Below are positions 12,736 to 24,300 of a stretch of DNA of 64,000 bases, one piece after another. The position numbers were made by a program, and so were the translations under genes. The notes beneath the pieces were generated by a model, which did no database searches, was not told the DNA's origin, and saw only the letters and a program-made list of their open reading frames with translations. The stretch lies in NCBI GenBank assembly GCA_034638255.1, contig JAWPGT010000089.1:1-64000 (forward strand), written 5' to 3'. Source of the stretch: Coprinus comatus (lineage: Eukaryota > Basidiomycota > Agaricomycetes > Agaricales > Agaricaceae). Numbering within the stretch: the first letter of the stretch is position 1; every line of letters begins with the position of its first letter.

Positions 12736-13364
12736 TGTTACGAGTCCACCCAAACCACTGGCCCATACCACCACCACCGAGGAAGACTTGTTCGCCATCT
12801 TCCCCGAACTCATTCCCAATGACGACACCATCATGGACAACTCCGCCTGACATACTATTCCCCCAATGACATCACTATGACATCGCTATGACCTAACGTC
12901 GAACTAAGTATGAGACTCCACTTATGCTTAGAAGTCTGCATTTCCCCAGCTCCAGTATTAGTTATCTGTTTTGTCATTTTACTCCTGTTGACTAATCTTT
13001 CATTGTATATGGAGTAAATAGTCCCCGACCCCGATGTCTCACCCACTCCTGTTGACAGTTCTAGCATTGTGTATGGAGTAGATTATAAAGTGATGATGAG
13101 TATTTGGGATATACGTAGTTAGTAGCTATTAATAGGTACATCCCTAGAATAGTATAAATACTCATTGTATTAGATGATTAAAGCCCTAAGCTTTAATCTC
13201 TTCTGTTGTAGCCCTTATACATCTCTGTCTCCATACCTCTCGGTCACTAGGTTGAAAGGCCTTGAGATTGCAGCAGAGTATTTATTGAACGCACGTTCCT
13301 ACACGACTGCACTCTAGCGTTTAAGTTCCAGGAGTGTTCAGCTTAATGGTTCGTGGTCATAACA
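12736..13364 (+). repeat. Solo LTR, family D (629 bp)
   Basis: Starts TGTTACGAGTCCACCC and ends GGTCATAACA, with an exact 5-bp target duplication GGCTG at 12731-12735 and 13365-13369. Homologous to 44485-45113 and to the 3' LTR of element D at 61900-62532. Like them it begins with a short open frame encoding TTEEDLFAIFPELIPND, the C-terminal end of the element's third ORF. It interrupts an unknown ORF (12657-13575). Confidence 0.9.
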
Positions 13365-13575
13365 GGCTGAGGCTGATGAAGAGGATCCTCAAGAGATTGG
13401 AATGTTACCTGACATGCCAGATCTTACTGTACCTGTTCAACCTCTTAAGGATGATGTTTATTATCTTAAAAGGATGGTTTGTGCATTGTTGCAGGCAAAG
13501 TTGCCTAGTCAATGGGCAATGCAGATTAATAGGTGGATGAAGGTTACTTTTAGTATGGATACTACAACTGTATAG
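13365..13575 (+). pseudogene. 3' half of the split unknown ORF
   Basis: After removal of the LTR and one copy of GGCTG the frame from 12657 continues as AEADEEDPQEIGMLPDMPD, then PVQPLKDDVYYLKRMV and SQWAMQINRWMKVTFSMD, ending in TAG near 13573. The acidic stretch followed by a hydrophobic/aromatic C-terminus is coding-like, but I cannot assign a family; a transposon-associated protein is possible given the surroundings. Confidence 0.4.
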
Positions 13576-13684
13576 TACTTAATGTTTCAACCATGTGTCA
13601 TAAAAAAAGGGTGATTTAATACATGTAATTGTACAGAATCTGTTTCCACAAAATTCCATTTCAAACATATCTTGGAATTAAATA
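13576..13684. other. AT-rich spacer, nothing recognised
   Basis: Short AT-rich stretch between the unknown ORF remnant and the diverged T-family copy. No coding or repeat signal seen. Confidence 0.3.
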
Positions 13685-15300
13685 ATTAGTGTGATTTCAT
13701 CAGCCAAAAGTCAAGTGACTTAAATGACTTATTTAAAATTGGTCTTAAAATAACTTATACTAAGTCAGCTATAAGATCACTTAAGACAAACTAATTTCAA
13801 AGTTACTTTAAGTCAAGTTAAGTCATACAATATAGGTACTATAAAAATAAAAGTATATTCTCATAAGCAAAAGCAATAATATAAACAAGTTATATTCATA
13901 GTATATACTACAGTAATGTACCAAAATAAAGATAAAAAAAATTACAAGAATAATAGGAGTACTTAAAGAAGTGGACATTGTGACACGAGTTGTGAGCGAA
14001 AATTTACGCGGGTAGGTGCATTCAAACGGTGTTGTCAAGGCAGTTCCGATGATGCTAGGAACGTAAATTTCCGATAACTAATGAGTGTCAAATAAGGTAT
14101 TAGAATAGATACAAACTCACCAGAAGATGAGGTCACTACACCTCCAACACTTCTCCATATCATGTACAAGTCGGGGGTGTAATGGAGCATGTATGCGTGA
14201 TGTAGAAGAGCCTAGACGTGTGTTTTGGAGTGCAGGAGGGAGTGAGAAATTAGTAGAATACTGCTCTTGAGATAAATGATGACTCACCAGGAAAGAAACC
14301 CCCCTTCGTGGGGTATACACCATGCCACCTCACCACCTAACCCTTCTACCCTATAGTAGACGTTGAGGCGGTTCCAGAGAGCCTAAGAGTATTCCTTTAT
14401 GTAAGGAAATGAGTGATACAGAAGAAAAACAGTAATAGATGACTTACCAACAGTAAAACTCATGTTATAGCACGGTTACTGCACTGGGATGCAAGCAAGT
14501 ACACATGTTTAAAGCAGGACGTTGAGAGTGTCCTGGAGAGTCTAAGAACGCGTCAATATGTGTCAAAATGAGTAAGATACATGGCAAAAGGTCGGAATTG
14601 ACATACCATATTAGAATAATGAAAACTCCACCATATCATGCATACATAGGCTCATTCTATGCATAATGTTGAGACAATTCCAGCGAGCCTTAACAGGTTG
14701 AGTTTCGTCAAGAAATGAGGGCATAGTGGCAGAATTACCTCAAGTGGTGATGAGTACAATTTTGGACTTGACAAAATTTTGAAAATGTGTGATCATGTGA
14801 CAGTGTGAACATAGACACATCACACCATGTTACTGCCTCTCCCCATCTCTTTCTATTCCCCTTGACGAAATGCCCAACCCCACACCTGTCATCTTGCTGC
14901 TCAACTCCTGACTTCTATAGCCTAGCCCACCCCCCCTTAGCCACAACACATTCAACATCCACACTGTCACACTCCTCCCTCTACAACCACCAGATGTCAA
15001 GACTACTAACGAACTCAATTTCGCGTCATATGCCACGTTCTTAGGCTCGTTGGAACCACATTAAAGAGGCAAATTGATAGAGGGTAGAATGACGCGAAAC
15101 CGTGGAGTATTCATTGGTTAAAGGTGTGTTTTCTATTTTTTTTTACACTATTCCTACATATTCTCCTTTAACATATCCATTTCTTTGCCTCCTGACGCGT
15201 TTTTAGGCTCTACAGAATGCCACAAATTACCGCTTTTCAATGCCGCCAGCCTCGTACGATTTGGTGAAGAACTCGGCACACTGTGATGATATCTTTATAA
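13685..15300. mobile_element. Diverged third copy of the T-family element (fold-back form)
   Basis: 13830-14790 matches, with divergence, the inside of T2 (about 55610-56800): shared stretches include the segment around 13875-13950 (ACAAGTTATATTCATAGTAT) and 14296-14330 (the GGGGTATACACCATGCCACC region). 14990-15300 matches the T interior in the opposite orientation (ACGTTCTTAGGCTCGTTGG). The copy is thus itself folded, with arms in inverted orientation. Its left edge (13685-13830) is dominated by AAGTCA/TGACTT motifs, also seen at 29930-30070 and near the T outer end. No transposase is encoded. Confidence 0.6.
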
Positions 15301-15734
15301 TTTCATGTAAGTGATTTTTTATTCATAATCAATTCATATTTATTGATAATTATTGTTTATGTTCATCAGTACTTTACCTACCATATTCTTACACCTGTAT
15401 TAGATTAGATTTGGAATACATATTTTTTTAAACTCCTTTACTACCTTTGAGAAGTAATTACAAATAGTACTTGGCTTTATTGAGACTTAATTGTGTTGGA
15501 GTTAGGTGAGGCAAACATGTATTGAGAATGTGTGTGGTGTTGCAGGATGGTCCAAGCTGCATGTCTTAAATATGCCCATGATTTTTATTTCTTACTCATC
15601 TTTGTTTGTGTTATGAACGTCAGTATGTCACTGGACTATTTCGCCCAAGTTCCAGAAATATCCCCAGAGTCTTTAAATATCTGAACTATTATTAAACACA
15701 CTAGTTACTCAGCAAAGCTATAGTTAGTGTACTT
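15301..15734. other. AT-rich stretch, nothing recognised
   Basis: No ORF, TIR or LTR signal that I can support. Confidence 0.3.
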
Positions 15735-15765
15735 GTTATAAACTTGCCTATACCTCTGTTTCGGT
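15735..15765 (-). repeat. 31-bp terminal fragment of an A-family LTR
   Basis: TGTTATAAACTTGCCTATAC followed by CTCTGTTTCGGT matches the end of family A LTRs (34064 and 43444). It stops where the K-family MITE begins, so K appears to have inserted into, or recombined with, an A LTR. Confidence 0.5.
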
Positions 15766-16250
15766 GGGGCAGGAGACTGATATAAATGGTAACAAATAGG
15801 TACCACTAGTTGTTATAAATGGATACCACTAGTTGTTTCAAATAGGTACATACATATGTATCTTACTTGGCACATATATCTGTACCACCCTTTGTACATA
15901 TATATGTATCCATTATTATTATGATAGGCAATAGGAATGAATTAATCTGAATTTTGTACACTTTTAGATTAGAGAAATTCGAAAAATTGAAAAAAGAATT
16001 AGATGAAATATAGTAGATTTGTACAGGAAACTTGTACAAATGTACTACATTTCTCATAATTGTAGTAGATTCCTACAAGTTTCCTGAAGAAATCTACTAC
16101 ATTTCCAATAATTGTGGTAGATTTGTACAAGTTTTCTGTACAAATTTACTACATTTCTTATAATTATGGTAGATTTGTACAAGTAACTTGTAGGAATCTG
16201 CTAAAGTTACCAGAACTATAGTACATTTGTACTCAAATTAGCAATTTCCA
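15766..16250. mobile_element. Diverged, partial K-family palindromic MITE
   Basis: Starts GGGGCAGGAGACTGATATAA and carries the K subterminal block (TGGTAACAAATAGGTACCAC, then CTAGTTGTTATAA) found at 30177. The interior (15990-16210) is a run of imperfect inverted units built on TAGTAGATTTGTACA and its complement. The distal inverted arm is not evident, so it is partial or eroded. Confidence 0.65.
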
Positions 16251-17813
16251 ATAGTCTAATAATATGATATATGCAAAATACAGAATGTACTATAGCACAA
16301 TGAAAACTTGGCCAAATCCTGTCAAACTACCTTCAAATGGAAGCGCTCAAAAATGCCGTTCCAGGTGCACAAAAGGCATCTAGTATGGTGCAGTATTAGC
16401 TGAGATATTGACTAATCATCCTTTACATCATCTGTAATTTGACTTATTTCACCACAATTGATTGCTAAAGCCATATTCCCTTTACACCATCATGGAGTAC
16501 TCCTGAATGCTGTTTTGCACGTGAATAGAAGGTTAAATTTGGACCATTATAGCATGAGATATTCTATTTTTATGAGGTCTAGAGTACATGTTGCATAACA
16601 CCATGAGTAATCATCGGTTCGGGACACCCAATACAGCGCTGGAACGGCATTTCCGAGCGCTACCGAACAAGCCCTTACACGGCCTAAACAGCCCAGGAAT
16701 GAGTGTGTGACAACATTTTTATTGTTAACCTATGACACATACCATGACACAATACTGCCAGCACACAATGGTAACTATGGCACCAATTGTGTGTCATTAA
16801 CTAAATTCAGGGTCTAGTGACAGCACTAGCTCCGGACTTCTGACTTATTTGCTGGCATGTTTCTGGGATATAAAAGCCTTGGGTTTCAGACAGCAAAAAA
16901 TCAGTTCTCATTCTTTCCCTTTACTTTGCCCTTACTCTGTCCCCTCTTTCTCTTTATGCTCAATCTCAAGTAGGAGGATGCCCTGTGTCAAGTTGTATTA
17001 ATGCTATTGAGGGCCCCAATAGACATTATGCACTTGTGTGGTACCTACTTGGCCTCTTTTATGAAGGTTTTGATAGATTCTGGCATCAGACCTTAGGTCT
17101 GGGAGATACTTTTACTTTTTCAACTTGTTTGGTTTACTTTCTTTCTCTTGTAAGTTTTTCTTTCTCTAACTTAATGAAATTAACAATCTTTTGATAAGTT
17201 TTTTATTTTATTCTATTATTACATCAAGCTATTATAATTCGGTATGTTATTGATTTATTTTGAACATTTCTGATGTATTTTTGACAGATTTTTATTTTAT
17301 ATTATTAGTTACAGTATCTTAGTTATCTTTTTATACTTACTTTTTCTTTTGTAAAGTAACTTGTGAAGTTAGTGGAGTGCATACCACTAACTTTATAAGT
17401 TATTCTTTTTTCTTTTTTTTTATTAACTTGAAATAAGAAGTTTGTGCAGACTTCTTATTTCAAGTTTTTTTTTTCTTTTTCTTTTACTTCTATGTAGAAT
17501 ATGGCTATGACTTATTATTTTTTTGCTATTTCTTTGTCCTAACCCTAACCCTAAGAGCATAATTTCATTTCTACAAGTGTTCATTGATTGATTTCATTAA
17601 TAATTACAACAACTCTATATATATTTGTTTGTTTTTATGAATATAACAACTAATTAAATAACTCTTGATTGAGTGGGACTTATACATTATTTTCGCTTTT
17701 TGTGACATCCCTGTGTGATGTCACACTTCAAAAAAGCGTCATATATATCTTACTCATTTCTTATTCAAGTTACTTTATTTATTTTTTCATTAGACTTCAT
17801 TGACTGTTACAAT
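16251..17813. other. Long non-coding stretch with a TATA-like promoter and telomere-like hexamers
   Basis: No supported gene over about 1.5 kb. GATATAAAAGCC near 16868 is a TATA-like element followed by a CT-rich leader (16900-16970), resembling a retroelement promoter. CCTAACCCTAACCCTAAG near 17538 contains just over two copies of the telomere hexamer. 16700-16830 holds several TGACACA/TGTGTCA inverted motifs. The rest is AT-rich. Confidence 0.35.
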
Positions 17814-19132
17814 TATATACATACTTGGAGTCACCAAAAGTGATGTCGTGTCACAGATTTTCCCATGGACAATCATTGATGCATTGCTCTCCCACAACTT
17901 TGGGAGATAGACAACGAAGTTGAATACATATGGAGTATATTCTACTACAAGATTACCTATAGAATATAATATTAAAATTGTATATGACCACCCCATGCAG
18001 CCAAAACAGCCTTGACACAGTCTGGCATTGTTCCAATGAAATGGTCAACCCAGTCAATTAGTAGCAAGTCCCATGCAGCATGGACTACCAACTTTAATTC
18101 ATCCACAGTGTTTGGTTGATGTTAAAGACAGCGTAGGGATGTTTTGAGGATATGTCAGATAGGCTCAATGGGATTTAAATCGGGAGATGATGGAGGATGA
18201 TATGTAAGTGGGATATTTTTAGCTGCAAACCACTTCTTCGACATTTTGCTGATGTGGCTTGGGGCATTATCCTGTTGAAATTTGACATGTCCCCAGAGTT
18301 CATTTATCCATTTGTAGAAATCAAAAAGATATGGTTCAAGAACTTGTTCTTGGTACCTTTTAGATGTCATTCCTCCTCCATGTCCTCCTGGATAGTCCAA
18401 CACAACCAAAGGCCCCTTCCAACCCTCTATGATACACCCCCACACCATAACTCGTATGCTTGATTGCTTGAAGGTTGGGACAAGACATTCTTCAAGAAAG
18501 GCTTCATTGGGATGATGGGTTACAAAAATACGGCCTCAATGATCATCAAGACAAATATAGCACTCATCAGAATAGATGACACATTGAAAATTAGCCATTG
18601 ATGAGATACTATTGATCCGTGCCCAGTTCAATCATGCTCATTTATGCTCATTCATAAGGAAAGGTACCCTCAGAGCCACCCTTCAGTGGTAGTTCCCCTC
18701 AGCAAGAACCCACCACACTGTGCTAACTGAAATTTGTAGTCCAATTTCATTCACAATTTGTTGAAAGGGTGTGCGACGTTCTTTTCATGCTGTACAAGCA
18801 AGTTGATGCTTGTTATAGCTATTTAGCTTCTTGGGCCTGCCTATGCAAGCTTTGTTGGCAACTGAACCAATCACTTCATAGTGCTTGATGATGTATTGTG
18901 CAGTGTGGGGCTGGACATTCTCCTTTCGGCCTGCTTCAGCTGCATTTCCTGTTGCATGGTAGTACCCAATGATTCGGTTTCTTGTGGGAATGTCAACCTC
19001 TCTCCGAGAAGTCTTTGGCATAGTAGTTAGAAAGGGTAGAATATAATTATATTTCGCCAAAAACACAACATGACATTCAACATGTGAAACAATCATTATG
19101 TAAGCGACATCACTTTTGGTGGGTATGAGTAT
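17814..19132 (-). mobile_element. Tc1/mariner transposon, decayed
   Basis: Inverted ends share CACCAAAAGTGATGTCG (17834-17850, and as its complement at 19102-19118), extending outward with weaker matches to TATATAC-like ends, consistent with a TA target. The only gene is the transposase at 17972-19021 (minus). About 1.3 kb, the usual size for Tc1. Confidence 0.8.
17972..19021 (-). pseudogene. Tc1-type DD34E transposase pseudogene
   Basis: Starts MPKTSRREVDIPTRNRIIG (ATG at 19021) with a helix-turn-helix region, then CIGRPKKLNS (GRPR-like hook). The catalytic core reads YSDECYICLDDH, later FQQDNAPSHIS and PPSSPDLNPIEPI; exactly 34 residues separate the second Asp from the final Glu. The end is AAWGGHIQF-TAA. 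The frame is about 349 codons but broken by several in-frame stops, almost all TGA (after CTA, NYH, EHK, DDH and EPI), plus one TAA after RCL. The family moves DNA by cut and paste; this copy cannot make active enzyme. Confidence 0.85.
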
Positions 19133-19212
19133 ATAATAAGACTTAAAAGACTAAGAAATAATAATAGAAATTACTCTACTTTATATATTATTATATATGT
19201 ATATACTACTGT

Positions 19213-19430
19213 AATGTTAAGAACAGAGATTAGAGTATAAATGAATAATGTTGGGATGAGGCTTTAGCTTTAACTTATATATCTTTCTAATACTATAGTT
19301 AGCCTTACTTACAAAAGGACTAAATAATAGAAGAATATTAGTAGAAGTTCCAAAAAGTAGAGTAAGAACAAAGAGTAGAGGATTGACTTAGAATTGGAAT
19401 AAGACTTTTAGTAATATAAATGTTACAGTT
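19213..19430 (-). repeat. Diverged G-family LTR fragment
   Basis: TGTTAAGAACAGAGATTAGA and following segments (GATTGACTTAGAATTGGAA) align with the LTR at 33456-33971. It is interrupted at 19431 by an A-family solo LTR and may continue weakly after 19951. Confidence 0.55.
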
Positions 19431-19946
19431 TCATATTTATCATGACTAATCATTAGAACTAATGATGGACGATAGTGTACTTTCTCTTACTCGTTTCACA
19501 TAGCCTTGGACTACTGTTTTGTATAGCCTTGGACTAGTACTTTCTATGGACTTCCATTTGTCGTTTCACTCACTGTTCCAGCTGTAGATAGTTTCACCTT
19601 CCTGTCTCACATGTATCACACACAGCCTATAACCTGTACATCGTAGTTGTATAAATACATGGACAGCGACAGAGATTAAGCTTCAGCTTAATACTCTTGT
19701 TCAGTTCTCTCTCTATCTCACTCATCGTCCTCTGCCTGATAACCTAAAGAACTTGGAGTCAGCTCTAACTCTTATATGAACAGCTTATTAGTAAGGAACA
19801 CCTGTGATCTACAGTCTGAGTACTGTGGAGGTCATCCCCTGAAAGTAGTCTCAGTAAGAGTAGATGTTCTCTTCCTACGAGCACCTTGAAGAGGTCCATT
19901 GTAGCATCATCTATACCAAAACGGAGGTATAGGCAAGATTATAACA
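19431..19946 (+). repeat. Solo LTR, family A (516 bp)
   Basis: TGTTACAGTTTCATATTTAT ... GGCAAGATTATAACA, with the exact 5-bp target duplication ATAAA (19426-19430 and 19947-19951). Homologous to both LTRs of element A1. Confidence 0.9.
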
Positions 19947-19951
19947 ATAAA

Positions 19952-20397
19952 TATCATAAGTTAGAAGACAATCTAATACTTGAAGTCAATAATTGTAAGG
20001 GAAACTTGAGGATCAGTAACTTAGCATAATGTCTAGCAAGGAAATCTGAAGTTATATTAAGTCAAAAATATAATATAACTAATACACCATATCTAGTGAG
20101 GAGATCCAAATCCAAAGAGATAAGAATTAACCTACTGGGCATCTATACTAAGTACTGTTACTAAAAAAGGAAAGTTAGCCTTCATACTGATATTAGTAAA
20201 ATAAGTAACTTAGTCTTTAACAAAATTGAGATGGAATAAATACATTGAAGAAATATTGTAAGGGAACTATTTTCTGATTCTATTTCCAACTGTTTTAAGG
20301 ATATTATTAACTTACCAAATACTAACATTCCTGACTCTGTTACCAATGCCAATTCTAACTTGTTAAAGTTCATATTCAAATCACTCAACTCAATAAT
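19952..20397. other. AT-rich stretch between two A-family LTRs
   Basis: No supported gene. The minus-strand ORF at 20182-20430 is AT-rich and lacks recognisable motifs. Confidence 0.3.
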
Positions 20398-20867
20398 TGT
20401 TACGGTTTCATATTTATCATGACTAATCATTAAAACTAATGATGGACAATAGTGTACTTTCTCTTACTCATTTTACATAGCCTTGGACTAGTGTTTTGTA
20501 TAGCCTCAGACTAGTACTTTCTACAGACTTCCACTTGTTGTTTCACTTACTGTTTCAGCCATAGATAGTTTCACCTTCCTGTCTCACATATATCACACAC
20601 AGCCTACAACCTGTACTCATAGTTGTATAAATACATGGACAGTGACAGAGATTAAGCTTCAGCTTAATACTCTAAGTCTTCCATTCTACTTGCTATCATC
20701 GTTCCACCTCTACCTTGATAACCCTAGAACTCAGAGTCAGCTCTAACTCTTATATGAACGGCTTATTAGTAAGGAACACCTGTGATCTACAGTCTGAGTA
20801 CTGTGGAGGTCATCCCCTGAAAGTAGTCTCAGTAAGAGTAGATGTTCTCCTCCTATGAGCACCTTGA
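20398..20867 (+). repeat. A-family LTR truncated by copia B
   Basis: TGTTACGGTTTCATATTTAT onward matches the A LTR, but it stops at GCACCTTGA where the copia B LTR begins; the expected remaining ~50 bp is not found after copia B, so this is a rearrangement edge rather than a clean insertion. Confidence 0.8.
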
Positions 20868-21215
20868 TGTCAGGAATGCTCTAGACAGTCCCCAAGGTCA
20901 GTACTTATTGTTGGTTGAGGTTAGAAGAGTTGTGGTTGGATATTCTCTTTGGAGTTCTGGACTTGTAGATTGTTTCCGCTTTCTGTGACATCACAATGTC
21001 ACGTCACACGTTACTGAAGCGTCCTGCAGACACATGAAGACTCTCTAGTCTAATACAAGTGTCTGCAGGTGAGTAGTTAAGAAGTTATTGTATCTCTCTA
21101 GTCTAATACAAGTGTCTGCAGTGTTTGTGTTCTATCTCAGTCATTTCTCATTGGTTTCCTTCCATTCCTTCGTCATCGTGCTCGTCTCGTTGTCCTCTAC
21201 AATTCTGCGCTTACA
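20868..21215 (+). repeat. 5' LTR of copia B
   Basis: TGTCAGGAATGCTCTAGACA ... CTGCGCTTACA, 348 bp. Contains a duplicated ~27-bp segment (TCTAGTCTAATACAAGTGTC, twice between about 21040 and 21122) and CRE-like motifs (TGACATCA and TGTCACGTCACA near 20985-21010). Confidence 0.9.
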
Positions 21216-21232
21216 GGTTATGGGCCCCGTGC
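21216..21232 (+). other. Primer-binding site of copia B (initiator tRNA-Met anticodon region)
   Basis: GGTTATGGGCCCCGTGC directly follows the 5' LTR. It is complementary to the anticodon stem-loop of initiator tRNA-Met (GGGCCCAUAACC), not to the tRNA 3' end, implying half-tRNA priming as known for Drosophila copia. Confidence 0.7.
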
Positions 21233-21317
21233 TTTAGGACTTCAAGAAACACGTTATTTATTCACATATTCCACTCTCTACTACTCAACACTCTTTTCAC
21301 TATTCTACAACGACTTT

Positions 21318-24300
21318 ATGGCTTTCAGAACACGTCACTTGCTCTCAGAGCATCCTTCCCTTCCTCCTAAACCTTCAGCTCTACCTCAGGCCGCTTTTCC
21401 AACCACAAAATGTGAATTTTGCGGAGTTACAGGCCACTCTCAGGTTTCCTGCTTCAGCTTTGAGAAGGCAAGAACAAAAGCTCAATATCTCGCGAACCGA
21501 CGGTCCGATTCACGCCAAACCTCATACACACATTCATTACCATCCTCGTGTCAGAATGGTAGAGAGTGATGTTGAGAATGAGAGTGAAGTTGAGAGAGAG
21601 TTAAGCTCAGACACAGACACAGACACAGAAAGAAGGGAATTGATTGGATGGTTTGGCTAAGACATGAGGGACTTATATATCTACCAGAACAAAGAACAAC
21701 CAAAAGGGGAGAACAATAAGGACCCTTGCCAGCACACAAAGGGAATATGTAAGTAACATAATAAGGGAAAAGAACATTATGAAAGAGTCCAGAACATCAG
21801 GATAAGATAAGTGGAGTGATTAGGAAAGATGGATAAGATAAGGAGATATCTGGGAAAAACCTAACACCTCGCTGTCGACACCCAAAGTTTTATGCAATGA
21901 AACGAACTCTATCATCACCGAGTTTGCTGGCAGTGCAACATCTACCCATTCTTCCTCCAACCCTCTCCAGTTCCATGTAGGCTTCCAATGGCTTGTAGAC
22001 ACCGGTGCTACTTCACACATGACTCCTCATCGTCACTGGATTAAGGGTTACACCCCTGCCAACATCCCTATCCGCTTGGCTGATGATTCTATTGTTTATG
22101 CTGTTGGAATGGGTTCTGTTATGTTTGAACCTATCTTGAAGGGAAAGAAGGCTAGAGTGGTCGAATTTTCGAGGGTTTTACACGTTTCTGATCTTGGGAG
22201 TAACCTCCTGGCTTGCCTATACCTGGCTCGACACAAGGGATTCAATATTAACATCTCTTCTCACTCCCTGGCTTTCAGAAGATCTAGAACAACTCTCTTC
22301 ACTGCCATCATTAATTCCTCCAACTCTGCTCATCTTAATGGCTCTGTTATCGCTGCTGAGAGCGCTTTTTCCACCTCTACACTCCCTCTTGATCTCTCCC
22401 TCTGGCACAGATGATTTATCCATCATAATTACTCAGATGTGAAGAAGATGATTGCTCAAGACCTGGTTACTGGTCTTTCTCTTGAATCTAACACTCTTCC
22501 TGATCCTGTTTGTGAACCCTGCCTTGCTGGAAAGATGCACTCGACCACATTTCCTCTCTCTACCCATCATACTCGTTCTCCACTTGACCTCATTCATTCC
22601 GATCTCCATGGTCCTCTCCCTATACCCACTGCTCAAGGCTACAAATATTGGATTACCTTCATTGATGACACTACTCGATTTCAGTCTGTTATATTACTCA
22701 AGGCCAAGTCTGAAGCTTTCGAAGCATTCAAACGCTACAAAGCATGGGTGGAGAACCAACTCGGGGTGAAGATCAAGGTGCTTCAAGATGATAAGGGAGG
22801 TGAATACATGTCCAATGCCTTTTGCTCCTTCACTATGGGGTGTGGTATTGAATGTAGGCACTCTACCCGTAATCGTCCTCAGCAAAATGGTCTCACCAAA
22901 CGCGCAAATCGAACAATGGGTGAACGCATCACTACCATGCTCTCGGAATCTGGTCTTCCTCCTTCTTTCTGGGGTGAATGTATTGCCTCTATGGTTCATG
23001 TCTGGAATCACCTTCCTACTTCCCCACTTCCTCACACCACACCATTTGAGGCCTTCTATAAGCGTAAACCTGACGTCTCTCACCTTCGAGTCTGGGGATG
23101 TACTGCCTACATTTTCGTACAAAAGGATAAGCGTACATCTCTTGAACCTCATATGGAGAAGTGTATTTTCTTGGGTTATGAACCTGGTTACAAAGGTTGG
23201 AAGTTTTACAATCCAACAACTCGAAAGGTGATCATCTCCGAAACTGCTCATTTTGATGAATGCTACTTTCTGGGTCTTTCAAAAGGGAAGATAAACAATA
23301 TTCCTGACTTCTCCCTATCCTCTATACCATCTTCCTCTTCATCATCTACTCCAACTTCGCCAACGATCTCAGGTGTTCCACTTCCTGAAGATGAGGGGGG
23401 TATTGTAGAGCATTCTACTTCACTTCTACCTCCAGTTCCTGCTGCTCCTATTCATCTTCTGGCACCTGTCCCACCTTCACCATCACCATCTATCTCACCA
23501 AAACTCTCTCCACCTTCAATACCTCACATTCAACCAGTTACACCTCCTCCTCCTCCTTCTACTCCTCCTCATCATCAACCATCTTCTGCTGAACCACCAT
23601 CACATAGACGAGGTTCTCGGATTCGAATACTCTCTTGGAAAGCTCGGGAAAACCTTCAACAACAACAACAACCCCGCTTTACATCTGAGTCTGAGTCTGA
23701 GGCTGAGGCTGAAGCTGAGGAGAGTGACAAAGATTTCGCGTTTTTGGTATCCGATGAGAAGAATGGTTTTAAGGAAGTTGAGTTTGCTGGTAATGTGTCA
23801 TCTGGTCATCCAGGATCATTCAAAGCTGTGATGAATTCCCCTGATTCACATTTGTGGAAAGAGGTGATGGACAAGGAGTACTCTACACTCGAGGCAAATG
23901 GTACTTGAGAACTTATTCCTTTACCCCGTGGTGAGAAAGCTATCAAGTCTGGTTGGGTTTACAAGATTAAGGACAATCCTGATGGTTCCATTGAACGGTA
24001 TAAAGCTTGTCTTGTTGCTAAAGGTTACGCTCAACGTCCTGGATATGATTATACTGAAGTCTTTGCTCCAACATTCTGTCCTGCTTCCCTCTGCCTCATT
24101 GTCGCCCTTGCCACCAAAGAAGGTTACAAGTTATGCTCTATCGACATCTCCTCCGCCTTTACTTATGGTGACTTGGAAGAAGAGATCTATATGCGTCAAC
24201 CTGAAGGTTATCATTTTGGTGACTCAAACATGGTTTTTAGGCTTCGAAAATCACTTTATGGACTCAAACAAGCAGCTTGACAATAGAACAAGAAACTTCA

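Noticed and set aside
22694..23251. 185-residue antisense ORF in copia B integrase
   Set aside because: Shadow of the integrase frame on the other strand.
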